64,000 nt of DNA from assembly GCA_016859345.1 (NCBI GenBank), contig CM029124.1:18626480-18690479 (forward strand), written 5' to 3'. Positions 11,901 to 25,800 of the stretch are shown one piece after another. Both the position numbers and the translations under genes were made by a program. The DNA is from Istiophorus platypterus. Taxonomy: Eukaryota; Chordata; Actinopteri; Istiophoriformes; Istiophoridae. How positions within the stretch are numbered: position 1 is the stretch's first letter; every line of letters begins with the position of its first letter. The notes beneath the pieces were generated by a model, which was not told where the DNA came from, did no database searches, and saw only the letters and a program-made list of their open reading frames with translations.

Positions 11901-12558
11901 TTCCCAGTGAGAAATGTTAATGCTTTGCTTCAAACAGAGTAACTCTGGAGCCTTGGGCCCCTGGATCTGTGCCCATTCAGTAATCCATCCATGAATTTAA
12001 GGCCCACTTTCTTAGTTTGTACTTAAAACAGATATAGACTGCCTCTATTTTGTAAAATAATCTGAGTTCATAACCTAAAGTTGTTTATCTTTTTAGTCAA
12101 TACTAAATATACTAATATAATACTTATCAATACTATAATAAACTAATACTAAATATCTCCCTGGGTAAAGGGAAAAGGGAAAACTCCTTTTTTCCACAGG
12201 GAAGGATTGCTTGTAGAAAAATGCAGAGAAACTGAAATGACATTGAATAGTACTGGTATCTATGAATGTTCACGCGTTAACCACCAGATGTCACCATGTG
12301 CTCTTTGTTTATTTTCCCCCTGCGGTTGAATTACAGCATGAATGTGAGAGTTAAGCCTCAGAGTATTTGGTCCGCAGCAGCCGGTATATTCATTTTCCTA
12401 ATGCTAATAAAAAAATATATGTTCTCTTTGAGAAATATCTTACTGAAGATATAAGTCCGTGGACGCCAATACACACGGACAAATAGAAAGACGGATAAAT
12501 AGACGGGTGGATAATCTTGCAGATATTTCTTTTTCTCCGAAGTGGCGAAAACAAAACA

Positions 12559-12662
12559 TGACGTCACTACAGACCTACTCAGCCGCAGAGGCTGCTGGGA
12601 GCCGCTCGTCGGAGACATTTTGGATTTAAAGGGGCTGAGCTAGCCGTCAGTCCTAGCTCTCG
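12559..12662 (+). promoter_or_regulatory. klc4: klc4 core promoter and non-coding exon 1
   Basis: A perfect CRE palindrome, TGACGTCA, lies at 12559-12566, followed by a GC-rich stretch ending in a strong donor: ...CTCTCG|GTAAGT with GT at 12663. No ATG opens a frame into the next exon, so this is read as the 5'UTR exon. It would be spliced to the acceptor at 19778, 22 bases upstream of the klc4 start codon. The transcription start itself cannot be read from sequence. Confidence 0.55.
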
Positions 12663-15260
12663 GTAAGTGATACCTGCATTTTCACTGATTAAAAATTATA
12701 ATTACGCGAACCCAGTATACGGCCAAGTATTTAAGTGGTATAAAATTAAGACACCGTGTATAAAAATCATGAACTAGGAGGTTTGTGGCGGGGTGAACTC
12801 GTAACAACTAGGGAGTGGTGATGCTAGTTGGCTAGCCGAGGCTAGCTAGTTGCTGACGGGGACACTAAACAGATCGAAAAGGAAGGTTTGTCCTCAGGTT
12901 AGCTAAACTAACGAGCACACGTCCTGGAAAAAAGATCATAATAAATATCGTGAAAGAATGAAGGTATAAAACCCGCTGTTATTCTTAATTAAGAATATGT
13001 TAGATAAAGATAGAAAGTCATAGCCCCCGTTTTGAACTGTGAAAGTCATAACAGAATAAAATCGCTTGAGCTAATTATGCGGAACGATCATGTCAAATTA
13101 CAGCCGCATATTTTTTTTTTTGTTTAATGCTTTAAAGTAATTTTCATATATTCTGAAGATCGCCCATTAGTGCCCCGCGTAGGTTAAGGTTGTGCAGAGT
13201 CATTTACATGTAGCTACTACGATATTGGTTCAAATGTCTTGGGATGTTCTTCCATGTTGCTTCATCGTGGAAAAGTGCATAGAACAGCAGTGAAGACACA
13301 TGTGGCACGTTTTCTACATAATACTCGTAAGTTTGACAGGTGCTTTACCTGATATCTCTTCGTGCTTCGGTGTTAATGTTCAGGCAGACATGTTTGAAAA
13401 AAAACCGTGAGTGTGAAAACATCCTTAGCGCTTGGTTTCAGTGGAGTGATGGATGACTGTGGACAGTGACAGTGGCACTTCCCTCCTCGTTTTCCCTGGC
13501 CCCGCCACACCCTCCTTGATGGCTGGCTCTCCTTTGTGTCTCACAGTGATGTGGGCAGTATGTTGGACTGCTGTTTGTGCAGGAAACGCAGGAAGATTAA
13601 GTGATCTGCGTTGTCGAGCTTCATCAAGGAGGCAAGAAATGTATCTCTTAAGAGATGGCATAGAGATTGGGCAATGGTTTGTTGATGCGCCCACTGTCTG
13701 CCATTTTCCATTTCCTATGCTACTGTTTTTTAGTATTATAACACAAATATGTACCACGCTCTTTCTCAAAAGGTATTTTTCCATTGTCTGATCAATATTT
13801 TGTATTTACTCATAAAGTATTTTTAGTGTAGCTCAGCTTTTATGTAAAAACGTAAGATAGATATTTAAACGTAAGAACTGTATCCTGCCATAATGTCAAA
13901 TAGAATCACTGTGCACTCGCAACTTGGCAGTAACAACTGCACATTTATGCCAATTACGTGTTATTCAGTTGATCCACTATTTTGAGATCAGTGTGGAAAA
14001 CATAGTCGACTTGAATGACTGTAGTGCAGTGATGATAGGAGCAGATTGTGAGGAACAAGGGACTGAGTGATGATAATGTTTGCAAAATGGAGATGTGATA
14101 ATGTGAGGTTAGAGGCCTCGCTGTAGATGAAGACTAATAAAGAGTGGAGCTCTGGATGGGTAAACATGACTGAGAGACAGTCCAAATTTCCACTGCTCAG
14201 AGGGAAATGAACCAGTCAATGTAGTGCTCACCAAGTTATCTCTCATAACACTGTGTAATCCTTGTGGGCTTTTGTATTGGTTTCTGGGCTATATACATGT
14301 TAAGGCTGCTGCAGTAAATTAAATGACCTTTGATCCCCCCTATCTGAGTCATCTAACTTGTCCTTAAAAAATAACGTAGCGGTACACATAATGGAAACAA
14401 CAACAAATTAAGACTTGACTAGTCAGACAAAGTTTTTAAGCTTGCAGTGTGTTGTGTGCCCTCAGCCTTGGTTTGGTGTTCAACTCCTTTTGAGTCTGTA
14501 AATAGTGTAATTGAGCCTATTCCATTGTGTCCCATTAGATCTATTCCTTTGTGTCTGATTAGTATAGAGAAGTAGTGTGTAGATCAGGATGGCTCCCTCC
14601 CCCATCTGACCTGCTCCTCTGCACTCCTCTGTTTTCCTCCCCCTGTGGGCGGGGTTGTATCTTGGTGTGCACCCTGAGCTGATGATGGTTGTTCTGAACA
14701 AGCAGTGGGAAGGTCACCATCATCCTGCAGGCAGCTCCGTCCTCCTCTCCCCCACATCAGCACTCATCACTCTCATAACAATCTTATTTCATTTTCATTT
14801 GCCTCACTGAAGATTTCCTTTTTCAATTTAAGAAGATCTCCTTGGATTAGCATAGCAATTTTATGATGCACTTTGCTGGCATGTAACCCTATTGCTGAAG
14901 GAGGAGTTATTATTTCATCAGCTTTTCTCTGTGCCAAACTATGAGGCTCTGATCTGCCACTGAAACCCAGGTTAGTTTTCTGGTCCAGGAAGCTGTAGCG
15001 GCTGAAAAAATTGCCAGCCTGAATGATAGATGGCTTAAGCCTTTAGCGATCATTTAGTAGGTTTAGTAATGGATATAAATATTCTCTTAAGAGTGTAATT
15101 TGTACCCTTTTCATATTTTGTCAGTTGTTTCCTACTTTTTAATCTTTAAAAAGAATGAAGAACCAGACCACTTCATTTAGAATCCTTTTTTTTCCCTCTG
15201 TAATGATTATATATATGTGTGTGTGGTGTGTATGTGTGTGTGTGTGTGTGTATGTATATA

Positions 15261-15316
<56 letters not shown>

Positions 15317-18300
15317 CACATATGTGTGTATATATATGTATATGTATGTTAACTCTTGTCATGTTTTAGATGAAACTCTGAGTGTAAAACTAAATTTATT
15401 AAAATGTACCCATCTGTTCCAAAGTAACAGTGAGAGGTAGTGACATCTGTTAATGCAACATGTCTTATCTGTGTTGCATATGTGTTAGAACTGCAGGTCG
15501 AGTAGCTCTAGGCTTAGGGATTTGTTGAAAATGGTTTCCTCGTGTGCTTGTGTTTACTTTTTCTTGTTTAAGAAGTGAGCCAACAAGATTTCTTGCGACA
15601 TGAACCTTGCTTGATCCTTATCACTCCTGTACCTGATCACAAGGGTATTTGGATAAAAGCCTGAACCGAATGAATATGGTCTGCTGTGTAGTGTAATCTG
15701 TAACATGTATAAGGTGAGTGCATGGTTTATATTGTCCCAAAAGCACTTAGTATAGTAGTATATGTGGTCAGATTTTTGGACATCATGAATTAACTCTCAT
15801 GTCCTTTTATTTCATTACTCTGTTGTATTTTATATTCCCATTTTCAATTTCACCTGTTTCATTTGCACATGATTTTTATGAAACTAAAATGAAAAGGGAA
15901 AAAGAACATGTTAAAGATTAATTCAAGTGCAGTCTTTTTAATGTAAAACCCTAGGCCTGTTGGACTTTATCTCACCTCTTTAAAGACTTGGAAAATATTA
16001 ACTTTAGCTGCGTGGAGAAAGTAGAACTCCTTGATAAAAGGTTTGTGTATTTTATCAAGGTGAAGCAGCTTGTTTCTCCCTTGGCTCACATGAAAGCAAT
16101 TATTCTCTTTGTTAGCTACTGTGTATACCCAGCTAGTAAGGCCTTTCATCCAGATAAATGTTCAACAGCTAAAACTCAGAGAAACTTTACTGGGTAAGAA
16201 GATGTTAGATCTGTGAGTACACTTGATCTTTCAAAGAGATCGTATCATGTCATGTTCAGAGCAGGTAAGAGCTTCGGTTTCAGATCAGCGAGAAAACAGA
16301 CTTCTCCATGTCTGTCTGAAATGTCTGAAATGTCAAGTTAGGCTTGTATAGCCTATGAGTCTAAATGCCACTGAACTCAGAATTTTATTCAGTTGTTTGT
16401 GAAGTTTGTACAGACATTTGTGTTAAGTAGCAAATCGTGTTTTTTTTTTTTTTTTGTCAGGACAGTGATCTGTCTGTTATCTGTTCTGCCTTCTGTTTTT
16501 CTCCTGTTCTCCTGAAACTTGTTACTTCTTGCCTACTGGTTAACTGTACTGCTAACACATTTTACTGTAATGCACCTCTTATAATTGTTGTCTGACTGTA
16601 AGCCCTCTGGTCATTTTGTTTTTTGGCAGACTAAACATGTTTATAGTATAACTAAAGCACATGGCGTCTCTAAAACTGTTTTTTACTAATGAATCCTAAC
16701 CACTTTGTTTTTAAAAAATATATTGGCGAATATATTGTGCAATCTGAATACTTGGTCGTAATTATGTTTGTTTGTTGTTTTTTTTTAAATGTCAAGATAT
16801 TTAAGCTAGCAGCAAATACAAGTCACGCTTTTTGCAGACTGACACATAGGAATAGATTTGATAACCTGAAAAGTCTTGACGTTGTTCAAAATGAGTGTAT
16901 TTTACTCTTGAATTGAGTATGTCCCTTATTTCATTAGAATTGGGTCATTTGATTTGTGATGGGGAAAAAAAGCTAAATGGATGCCGTCACTTGCCACTGA
17001 AGAGATTGACTGTCTCTGCTGGCTCTTCTGTTTGTTCCTGTAAAATGAAAGGAGAGGGATGATTGTATATGAAGTGCAATAAAGCACTAGACTGCAGATG
17101 AGCAATACTCAATGTTACCTCTGGCTAGCATATCTAATGTGCTCAGTATAAATCATTTAAAACTGCGTCAGTGTTTTAACAGCTTAAATAACATGCCACC
17201 TGCTTCACATCAGGCTCAAAGTACATTTCACTTTTTCCTACACAATGCTGAAAATTCAGGCATTTAACAAAACAAGATTATATGTCCAAAAATGTTTTTT
17301 GGAACAGATGAAGAAAGAAATCAATGGATAGCTTTTTCCTCACAAATTGTGCATTTTTCGAATCCTTCAGTGGATTTGAATTAGCAGGTTCCTGAACCCA
17401 GGAATTGTAAAGCTTTTGATTGGTAAAAATGGAAAAACCATATAATTTCAAATTGAGACATTTTCGTCAAACAGCAGAGATGCATCCTCCCATCCTCTCC
17501 ATAGTTTTTGTCAACCTGACACTTTTTATTATTGATAATTGTTGCTCTTCTGTTGATCCAGAGCCTCCAGCTGGTGGTACATAGGCTCTAGCGTCATCCT
17601 GATTTAAGCCAATTTCCACAGTGTGACTGACATCCAGTTGGCCCCTAGCTGATTGCAGTAGCTGTCCCAGTGGACTTGTCTAGTGTCCCACAATGAATTA
17701 TATTAGCATCATGAATAAAAATCCGATGATAGCACCCAGCCGTGATTACATGATGTGACATGCATAATATCACAGGGGTGGTTGGGGGGCTAATTACTGG
17801 ATACCAGCAACTGACCCAGTTGGATTTGTTGTCTTTATTTCTGCCAGTGTAAACATCAGTTATGTATTTGAGCCAAGGTCCACTGAAAATACACAAAGCA
17901 AATTTTTGTAGTAAGGGGTGTTAGGATGTTGAAGCTAGTAAATTAAGTAATTATAAGTAAGTAATTACTTAAATTAAATAATTGCAATAAGTCAAACATC
18001 ATAAAATTAATCTTATTCTGATGATGAGTTAATCATTTTAAGTCCTTTTTATAATGAAATTATGCTAAAATTCTCTGGTTCAAAGCCTCTTAAATGTTTG
18101 TATATTCAGATTTCCTCAGTTTTCTATTGTAGTTAATGAAATATCTCCTGGTTTTGGAAAGTTGGTTGGACATAACAAGACATTTGAAGATGTCATCTTG
18201 GGTCCTGAGAACTTGTGACGACTTTTTTTGTTTTTTCATACAATTCATGGACAATGACTAATCCAATAATGTGTTGTTTATTTTCTTGATAGTAGATCAT

Positions 18301-19778
18301 TTGAATAATTGCAAGGTATGGCCCTCGCAGTCATTTATGATGATGTTGTGATATCTCAAGTGGTTTGATTCTTAACCCAGCAATTAGTCACCCTGGCTGA
18401 ACATTGAAGAAAGATCTTTTCACAGGTTTTCTAGTTACATTAATAAATAAACTTAACATGGCTGCTATTACAATAGTACAAAGAAAATTGCCATTTAGTT
18501 CAGTTGTTTCAGGCTTTTGTTGTTCTTTTTAATTTCTCAGTGCTCTGATTTAATAGACAGTAGCTGAATTAAAAGTAGAAAAGCAGGGAGTGGCCCATCG
18601 ATGGTGTAGAATATTTTTTTCAAGACAGGTGGCTCTCAGCTGGTGTTTATTACTGCAAGCCCCCAATTCTTAACCCCATATCCTCACTGCTGCTGCTAAA
18701 ATACAGAATGCACTAGCTCAACAATCCCAGGACCCTAGTTGTAAGGGCAGGGACACTTTTTGCATATACAGGACATCTGACATTTGCATAATGTAGCCAA
18801 CAGTGATGTTGCTAAGTGAGTCATAGGTTATCCTCAGACTGTTTAGCTCTTTCTCCACACTCTCATCAAAGGGATGATAATTCTTCAGAACACAATATTA
18901 TTGACACTGAGTTTTTTTGTGACTTGACCAGCTGTTCAGCTGTAATACTGAGGCTTTTGTCAAGTCATCCTCTCCTTGACTCTTTAGCCAGTCATGCAGC
19001 CAGCTAGGCCTCTGTTTGGATGAAGTGTTGGCACCAGAAGGCACCCACACTGCAGCATCTGTGTGCCCTCTATTACACTGCAAGCTGCAGTTGTATTCCC
19101 AAACAGAGCTTATTATAGATGCCAAACCCCAGCAGTCTCTCCTCCCAGAATAAATATCCCTGTGGCCCTCGGCTTTCCATAAAGCAGGCATTCTACTTAT
19201 GTCAATAAATTGTATGTGGCTATTTATTCAAGTGCTGGTTTTTAATATGATATTGAGCTGACAGCATTCTGAATTTGTCTAATTCACTGGCTCAAAAATG
19301 CCGACCTATCTCATTCATGAAATTTGAATCCCTGTTGTGATAAAACACAAGTTAATTTCTGCTTTTATGGCCGTCATTTTATTGGAGGATCATGTTACAA
19401 CCTTATTAGCTGAGCACAGAAAAGACATGTTAGCATTGGGGCCTGGTCTGCACTGTCAGACATTGATATCATTAATTTGAGATTGGAGATTGGCTTCTTT
19501 GATGTCTTAGAGGTTTTATAGTGTAAAGATCATTTGAAACTAATGATACTTTCAGTTAAAGAGAGGAAGAATAACACCTCAATTTTTGTAGTTTAGCTGA
19601 GCAAAATCATCCGTGTTTTGGATTCTGTTTTGTGAATTTTGGTGTTTAAAAAAGCACATCTGGATGTTTGAAAGGCTACCATTCCCTTTAATGTGGCAGC
19701 TGCTTTTTACTTCCTCCCACAGTGTCCAATAGGTTATCTTATTCTAACAGCCAGTTCCTTTTTTTTCAATCCTAACAG
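12663..19778 (+). other. klc4: klc4 intron 1
   Basis: The intron is about 7.1 kb. It contains the GT/TA microsatellite at 15206-15350, a T run at about 16440-16455 and general AT-rich DNA. Open frames on both strands at 13425-13791 overlap each other in a slightly GC-richer patch and match no protein I know. No exon is recognised. Confidence 0.6.
15206..15350. repeat. Compound GT/TA microsatellite
   Basis: Alternating (GT)n blocks and a (TA)n block of about 30 bases, ending in mixed TATG/TACA. The Cys-Val and Tyr-Ile repeat open frames here are products of the repeat and not genes. The block could form Z-DNA or cruciforms. Confidence 0.95.
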
Positions 19779-19800
19779 GTTTCCCTGAGCTACATAGAAT

Positions 19801-22800
19801 ATGTCCACCATGGTGTATCCACGAGAAGAGAAGCTTGAGAAGCTTTCTCAGGAGGAGATCATCTCCAACACGAAGCTGGTGATCCAGGGTCTGGAGGCCC
19901 TGAAGAATGAGCACAACTCCATCCTCCATAGCCTCCTGGAGACCATCAAGTGCCTAAAGAAAGATGAAGAGGCCAATCTGGTGCATGAGAAGTCAAACCT
20001 GCTTCGCAAGTCAGTGGAGATGATTGAACTGGGCCTGGGAGAAGCACAGGTAATACAGGGTGGTGGAGGTATGAGGAGGGAAAAATAAAGTACTTATGAG
20101 TAGATAAAGTGTGGTCACTACAATGATATGAGCAAAAAGGAAAATGTTCAATAAAATAAAGTAGGTTACAGTTTTTAATATGAAAGATTGGCAGGGAACA
20201 GAGTGAATGGTTCACAAGTTATTCCTTTTTTATGTGTGTTATTTGACCCAGAGAACCATGTGTTACTGTCTTCTACTTTGGGTAGTTCTGTCTCCCCACA
20301 TCTTCGTCCTTCTATACTGAGCTAGTGTGGTGATCATGATCCTTTCAGAATCAGCCTCAATAAGAGTCTGCCTTGCTGTTGCAACAGTATGACTTCTTAA
20401 ATGTCAACACTCTTCAATGCTCACTTGATCCCAGGTGATGATGGCCCTGTCCAACCACCTGAATGCAGTGGAGTCAGAAAAGCAGAAGCTACGTGCACAG
20501 GTGAGGAGGCTTTGCCAGGAGAACCAGTGGCTGCGGGACGAGCTGGCCAACACCCAGCAGAAGCTGCAGAAGAGCGAGCAGAGCGTGGCCCAGCTGGAGG
20601 AGGAGAAGAAGCACCTGGAGTTCATGAACCAGCTCAAAAAATATGATGAAGATGTCTCACCCACTGTAAGTTCTGTACACTGACAGTAAGCTTGATATCA
20701 AGCTCCCCACTTAGAATTGCAAATGCCTCTAAAGATTATTACTGAGTTGCCAATATATTTGTTTAAAGATTGGATTGATTTATTTTGAGTTGTTATATTC
20801 CACCAGTATTGAGGGGTTTATGTGTTGTGGTTAAATTGTCCTTATCATAACAGGATTCCTTAAAAATATGTTGTCTTTGTAATTGTAAAGCACTTAGTTC
20901 AAATCACTAGATTCAGGTTTCATTGTATTGTATAGCCTCTGCAGAAAAATGGAGATATGGTGTTATCATAAGCAAAATGGGACAGAAACAGTGATAAAAT
21001 ACTAACACAAATCCTGTGCTATGAACAAAATTGTAAAAATTTTATTTTGAAAATATCTTAAAAAAACTATGAAGGCCAGCAAACTGTCAATGATATCTGA
21101 TACAGCAGCTGATGTTTGTGACAGGAAAAAGAAATTGTATGGTCTTCCTGGAATGAGCCTTTCTGGTTGGGCTCTCATTGATCTGGTGGTGGAGATGAAT
21201 CACTACACATTCTGACCTTATACTTAGTCAAAAAAGAGGCATCAATAGCCTGTATCCACTATCTGTGCAACTCAGCAGGAACCCATCCTGCCAATAGCCT
21301 GAAGGTTCTCGCTTCAGAAACACTTTATCCACTGAACAGCTTTTAACAGGCTGATAATAAAATCATTTTGATGACTTTGGATGATATTGATCTAAATAGT
21401 CTAATACTACTGATTGCATATATGTAATGACATGATATGGTTATATGACTTTCTTATATCAATTTTTTTATCTTTGATAATCAACACATGTTTATGAGGT
21501 AATATTATAATAAAAGACCTCTTGGTTGAAATGTTTAAAAAGATAAAAAACAATGTAACATTGTTCCCAGATGGTAGAGTAAATCTTTGATGATCAGTAT
21601 TTCTCTGCACTGATATGATCATATAAATTTCAAGATTCCAGACAGATATTATCTCAACTATGCTCACTTTGAGGTAATCAGATCAAAGTGTTTGTCATTC
21701 TCAATTTCCATGTTGTCTTTTGTGATCGTTTATTTTGCCTATCTGATATTGCTGATTCCTGAATTGACGTCCGTTATTCCTACTTTCTGTTGGAGGATCT
21801 GACTCACAGGTTTGATTTATCCTCTCAGCAGGAGGAGAAGGACAGAGAAACACCAAAGGACTCCCTGGACGATCTCTTTCCCAATGATGAAGAGGAGCAT
21901 GGACAAGGAAGTAAGAACAGCAATTCAAGATGATATTATGATTCTACTCATTCATTAGACTGTAAAACCTAATAACATAGCTTTTCTATAATAGAGGAGT
22001 TTCCTTCCAAAATTATGTAGTCGTCCTTTAGATTAAAAAGCTATTGATAATGTTTATCCAAATATATGTATAGTATGTGATTAGAACAAATGAGTATCAC
22101 ATAATTTGAATAGCAATTAATAAAACAATGTTTGCTGTTGTCAAAATAACAACTCCTGTGTTTCTGGAAAAATGTAAAAATGTATTTTAAAGAACTCTTG
22201 TGCAAGGTTCTCAATAAGCACACTTGCTTTGAATAAGGTAAATCTGTCAGATTTGGATTAGTATTTCTATTGGATTATCTGTTATCACATCTTTCTCTGA
22301 GTTAACTAACCTGATTGCCCATGTAAATTCGATACACTGAGGGAGATAATGTTGCTTCTGCCCATTAAACACTAATTGAATTATCCCCATAATCCTATTT
22401 CCTGAAATCCCAGAGTTGTGTGCATGCAACTGTAGTTAGCGATATAATAAGGTCAGAGTTTTCTCCCTTTGACAATCAGGCTGACCTTTGCCCTGTTTGT
22501 GTGGCCTTTGAACCCCACAGTGCAGCACCAACACAATAGTGCAGCCGTGGCTGCAGCCCAGCAGGGAGGCTATGAGATCCCAGCTCGTCTGAGAACCCTA
22601 CACAATCTTGTGATCCAGTATGCCTCCCAGGGCAGGTACGAGGTGGCTGTCCCCCTTTGCAAACAGGCCTTGGAGGACCTGGAGAAGACCTCTGGACATG
22701 ATCACCCTGATGTGGCCACCATGCTCAACATCCTTGCCCTGGTCTACAGGTCAGAAAAGTTTCCATTTTCAAGCTTTAACTAGTTCCGCTGTACTTTGTG

Positions 22801-25800
22801 TCCTGTTGCCTTCCTTTTTATGCGAACCTTGTCGAAGATTGAGAAACATTCAGTCTCATCATGTCATCCTGGCTCTCCCTCTCACTCATGCAGGGATCAA
22901 AACAAATACAAAGAGGCAGCCCATCTGCTCAACGATGCACTGTCCATCCGTGAGAAAACCCTCGGCAAAGACCATCCTGCTGTAAGACTCCCACTATCGT
23001 CATGGCAACCATCTCTTCATGTGGACACATCCATGTTTACATAGCTCAGATCAGTCATGTGGTGTTGGTTCATAATCACTTAAAGATGGTCAACAGGGAG
23101 GCAGTAACCTCATCGTCTGCTGTATTTACACTCTTACTCAGTCAGTCCTTAGGGTTTTTTTTCCCCAATATTAAAGTATGGATTTTTAAACATGGGCCAG
23201 CAGGCTTGAAAATAATCGATCACAATTGTTCAGTGTCTGCTCATACATCCATGAACCAAATCACAAAATCCTTGCAGTTGGACTAGAATGATAAATGGGA
23301 GAACATTAAAACATATCATGTGTTTCGTTGACTTTTCTTACAGATTTGTAAGAATTGATTTACACAATGGCACCAAAACACATTTTAAAGCCTAAAAGAA
23401 GCAGTTTGTCTCATGTTACTGTCACTCAGTTTGATCCTCAGCACAGAATAATGGAAGACAAAAGGCAGTTGACGATCAACCTATTTAATCTAAGTGGCTT
23501 TGAGTTTTTAAAAAGACTGCATGATTGAACAAAATACATTTTTATGACTGTGGTAGGTCATTAGAAAACAGGTATTTAAGTTCTGATACTGTGAAACTAA
23601 ACTATGAGTACAAAAGCAATGCAGAGAAAGGAATTGGCTTTCTTCAGGTTTTCTCTGTCTCTGCATATCCAGGTTGCTGCAACGCTGAACAACTTGGCTG
23701 TGCTGTATGGAAAGAGAGGGAAGTACAAGGAGGCCGAGCCTCTATGTAAGAGGGCTCTGGAGATCAGAGAAAAGGTAGGCCATATCCCTGGATTGCACCA
23801 GTGGAGCATTCCACAGCACAGCTATCAAGGCTTCGTATGAAGGCCAAAGGCCAGTGAACAATTAGCTCTTTGTAATAAAATAATTAACTGTGATAATACA
23901 CCAGTTAGCCACAACATTAAAGGCTGTTAATGGTTTTAATGTTGTGGCAGACTGATGTATGCCTAAAATGTCAGTTGGAACTCTTGTAACACCAGCTAAC
24001 AACACACTATAAATAGAGAAAAGAGCAAATGATTTTCTTAAACTGCCTGTGAAGTTTCCGCTGGGGGCTATTCCCGTGTCGGAGGGGAATCGGGTTTAAT
24101 TGAGAGCACGGCTGAAAATGGATAGCAGGCGTTGGGAGAGAGAGGGAGGAGACAGATGGCAGACATGAAAAGGCTACAGAGCTCAGCAGGGTACAACAAG
24201 TCTCTCTTTACCTGAAAGTTCTATTCTCTACCCTCTTTATTGATCAGCCAGCCCTTTATTAGCTCTCCTGAGTGCCTGAAACAGCTGCATGGCAAAAGCA
24301 GTGAGAGGAGATGGTGGCAAGGAAGGGAGATATGCAGGAGACAGCCAAAGGCACTGGGTCAGAGACGCAAACTTTGTGTTCCCTCTTGATTTCCATCAGG
24401 TCCTGGGGAAGGACCACCCGGATGTGGCCAAACAGCTCAACAACCTGGCTCTGCTATGTCAGAACCAGGGCAAGTATGAGGAGGTGGAGTACTACTATTG
24501 CCGTGCCCTGGAGATCTATGAGTGCAGGCTGGGCCCAGATGATCCCAACGTGGCAAAAACCAAGAACAATCTGGTGAGAGACAAGTCACCACTACCACAT
24601 CAGCATTTATTGTTTTTCTTCCCCTCTTTCTCCCAAACTCTCTCACTTAAATATACTATTAATTCTAAGAGCTACAGTCCCTAATGAGCTGTGAATATAC
24701 TGACAAAAACAGGCACAGTGTACTTATACTGTTTGCAAAGTCAGTCATTTAATTTGTCTGAACTTGGTCTCTGCAGAGGTGGTGTTCTTGTTTTATACCT
24801 GCAAAGCTTCTACTAGAAATGTCTCTTAAACTTTATTGTATTCAACTGATGTTGCCTGATTTGATAGAAGGGTCACTATTTTTCTCAACATTTGCTTTTT
24901 AAACTAAAAGCTATAAAAGGCAGCAGGACATAATATTATTTTACTCTTTTCGCATAAGAGTCATTGTCTTCAGAGGTTTCTTTGTTTCAGTTAGTATTGC
25001 TTTTAGGGTTCAAGCCCAGTAGTCCTTTGTCTGCTGACCTGCTTGTTGCTCTCCCAAGTCCTCCCTGGTACCTCTGTCCTGTCTCACTGATGATGGAAAG
25101 TGATGCTCTGTGGTACTATATCATTTTTCATGAGCCATAGTGTAGAGGAGAAACATGAAGTGAGATTGCTCCTGCTCTCTCAGGGGGCCCATTGAGTCAA
25201 TAGACTCATTTGATCCAACACTAAAATGGACTTCCACTTCTTTTTTCTTCAGGCATCCTGCTACCTTAAACAGGGGAAATACAAGGAGGCTGAGATTCTG
25301 TACAAAGAGATTCTGACTCGTGCTCATGAGAAGGAGTTTGGATCGGTTGATGGTAAGGCCTCATAGTAGATTGTGTAACTTGTGGTATATGACAGCACAT
25401 GTTAAAAAGGTTACTTTTATTTGTATATCGCTATAGTGGAGTTCTTTTTTCCATCAACATAAAAACACAATGAATAAATACTATGACATCCCGAATAACA
25501 TGGTGGTGGGTTCTATTAAACTGATACTCAAACTATAGACTAGATTTGTTTTTTGTTGCTTTCAACCACCATTATGTTCCATCTACTGTTGTCTCACACC
25601 AGCGAGCAGAGTCAGTGAAGGACAGATGGTTAAAAAGTGGACAGTGTTCTGAGCACTGTGCCAACCTTCCCCAGTCAGCTGACTTAAAGAATCTCTATAG
25701 AAACTACTGGAAGAAATAAAGAGTTTATTTGCCTGAAAGATGATCACTTGCAATTTTCTTCTCTTTTTGGTTTAAGATAAGCTTTTTGTTGGCTTTTCTT

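Larger units (their letters stand above)
10987..12558. other. Intergenic region between divergent mrpl2 and klc4
   Basis: The mrpl2 5'UTR and its promoter lie roughly between 10987 and 11475. A CA microsatellite sits at 11588-11619, followed by a C run and a degenerate minisatellite (11675-11900). AT-rich DNA with TACTAAT-like repeats lies at 12095-12160. No coding exon is seen. An mrpl2 5'UTR intron is possible (a CAG|GTGAAC-like site near 11000), but I cannot support it firmly. Confidence 0.6.

Noticed and set aside
13425..13791. Overlapping open frames of 112 and 119 codons on opposite strands in klc4 intron 1
   Set aside because: No family resemblance and no clear splice context. Overlap on both strands points to a stop-poor composition.
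15139..15440. Cys-Val and Tyr-Ile repeat proteins
   Set aside because: Translations of the GT/TA microsatellite.
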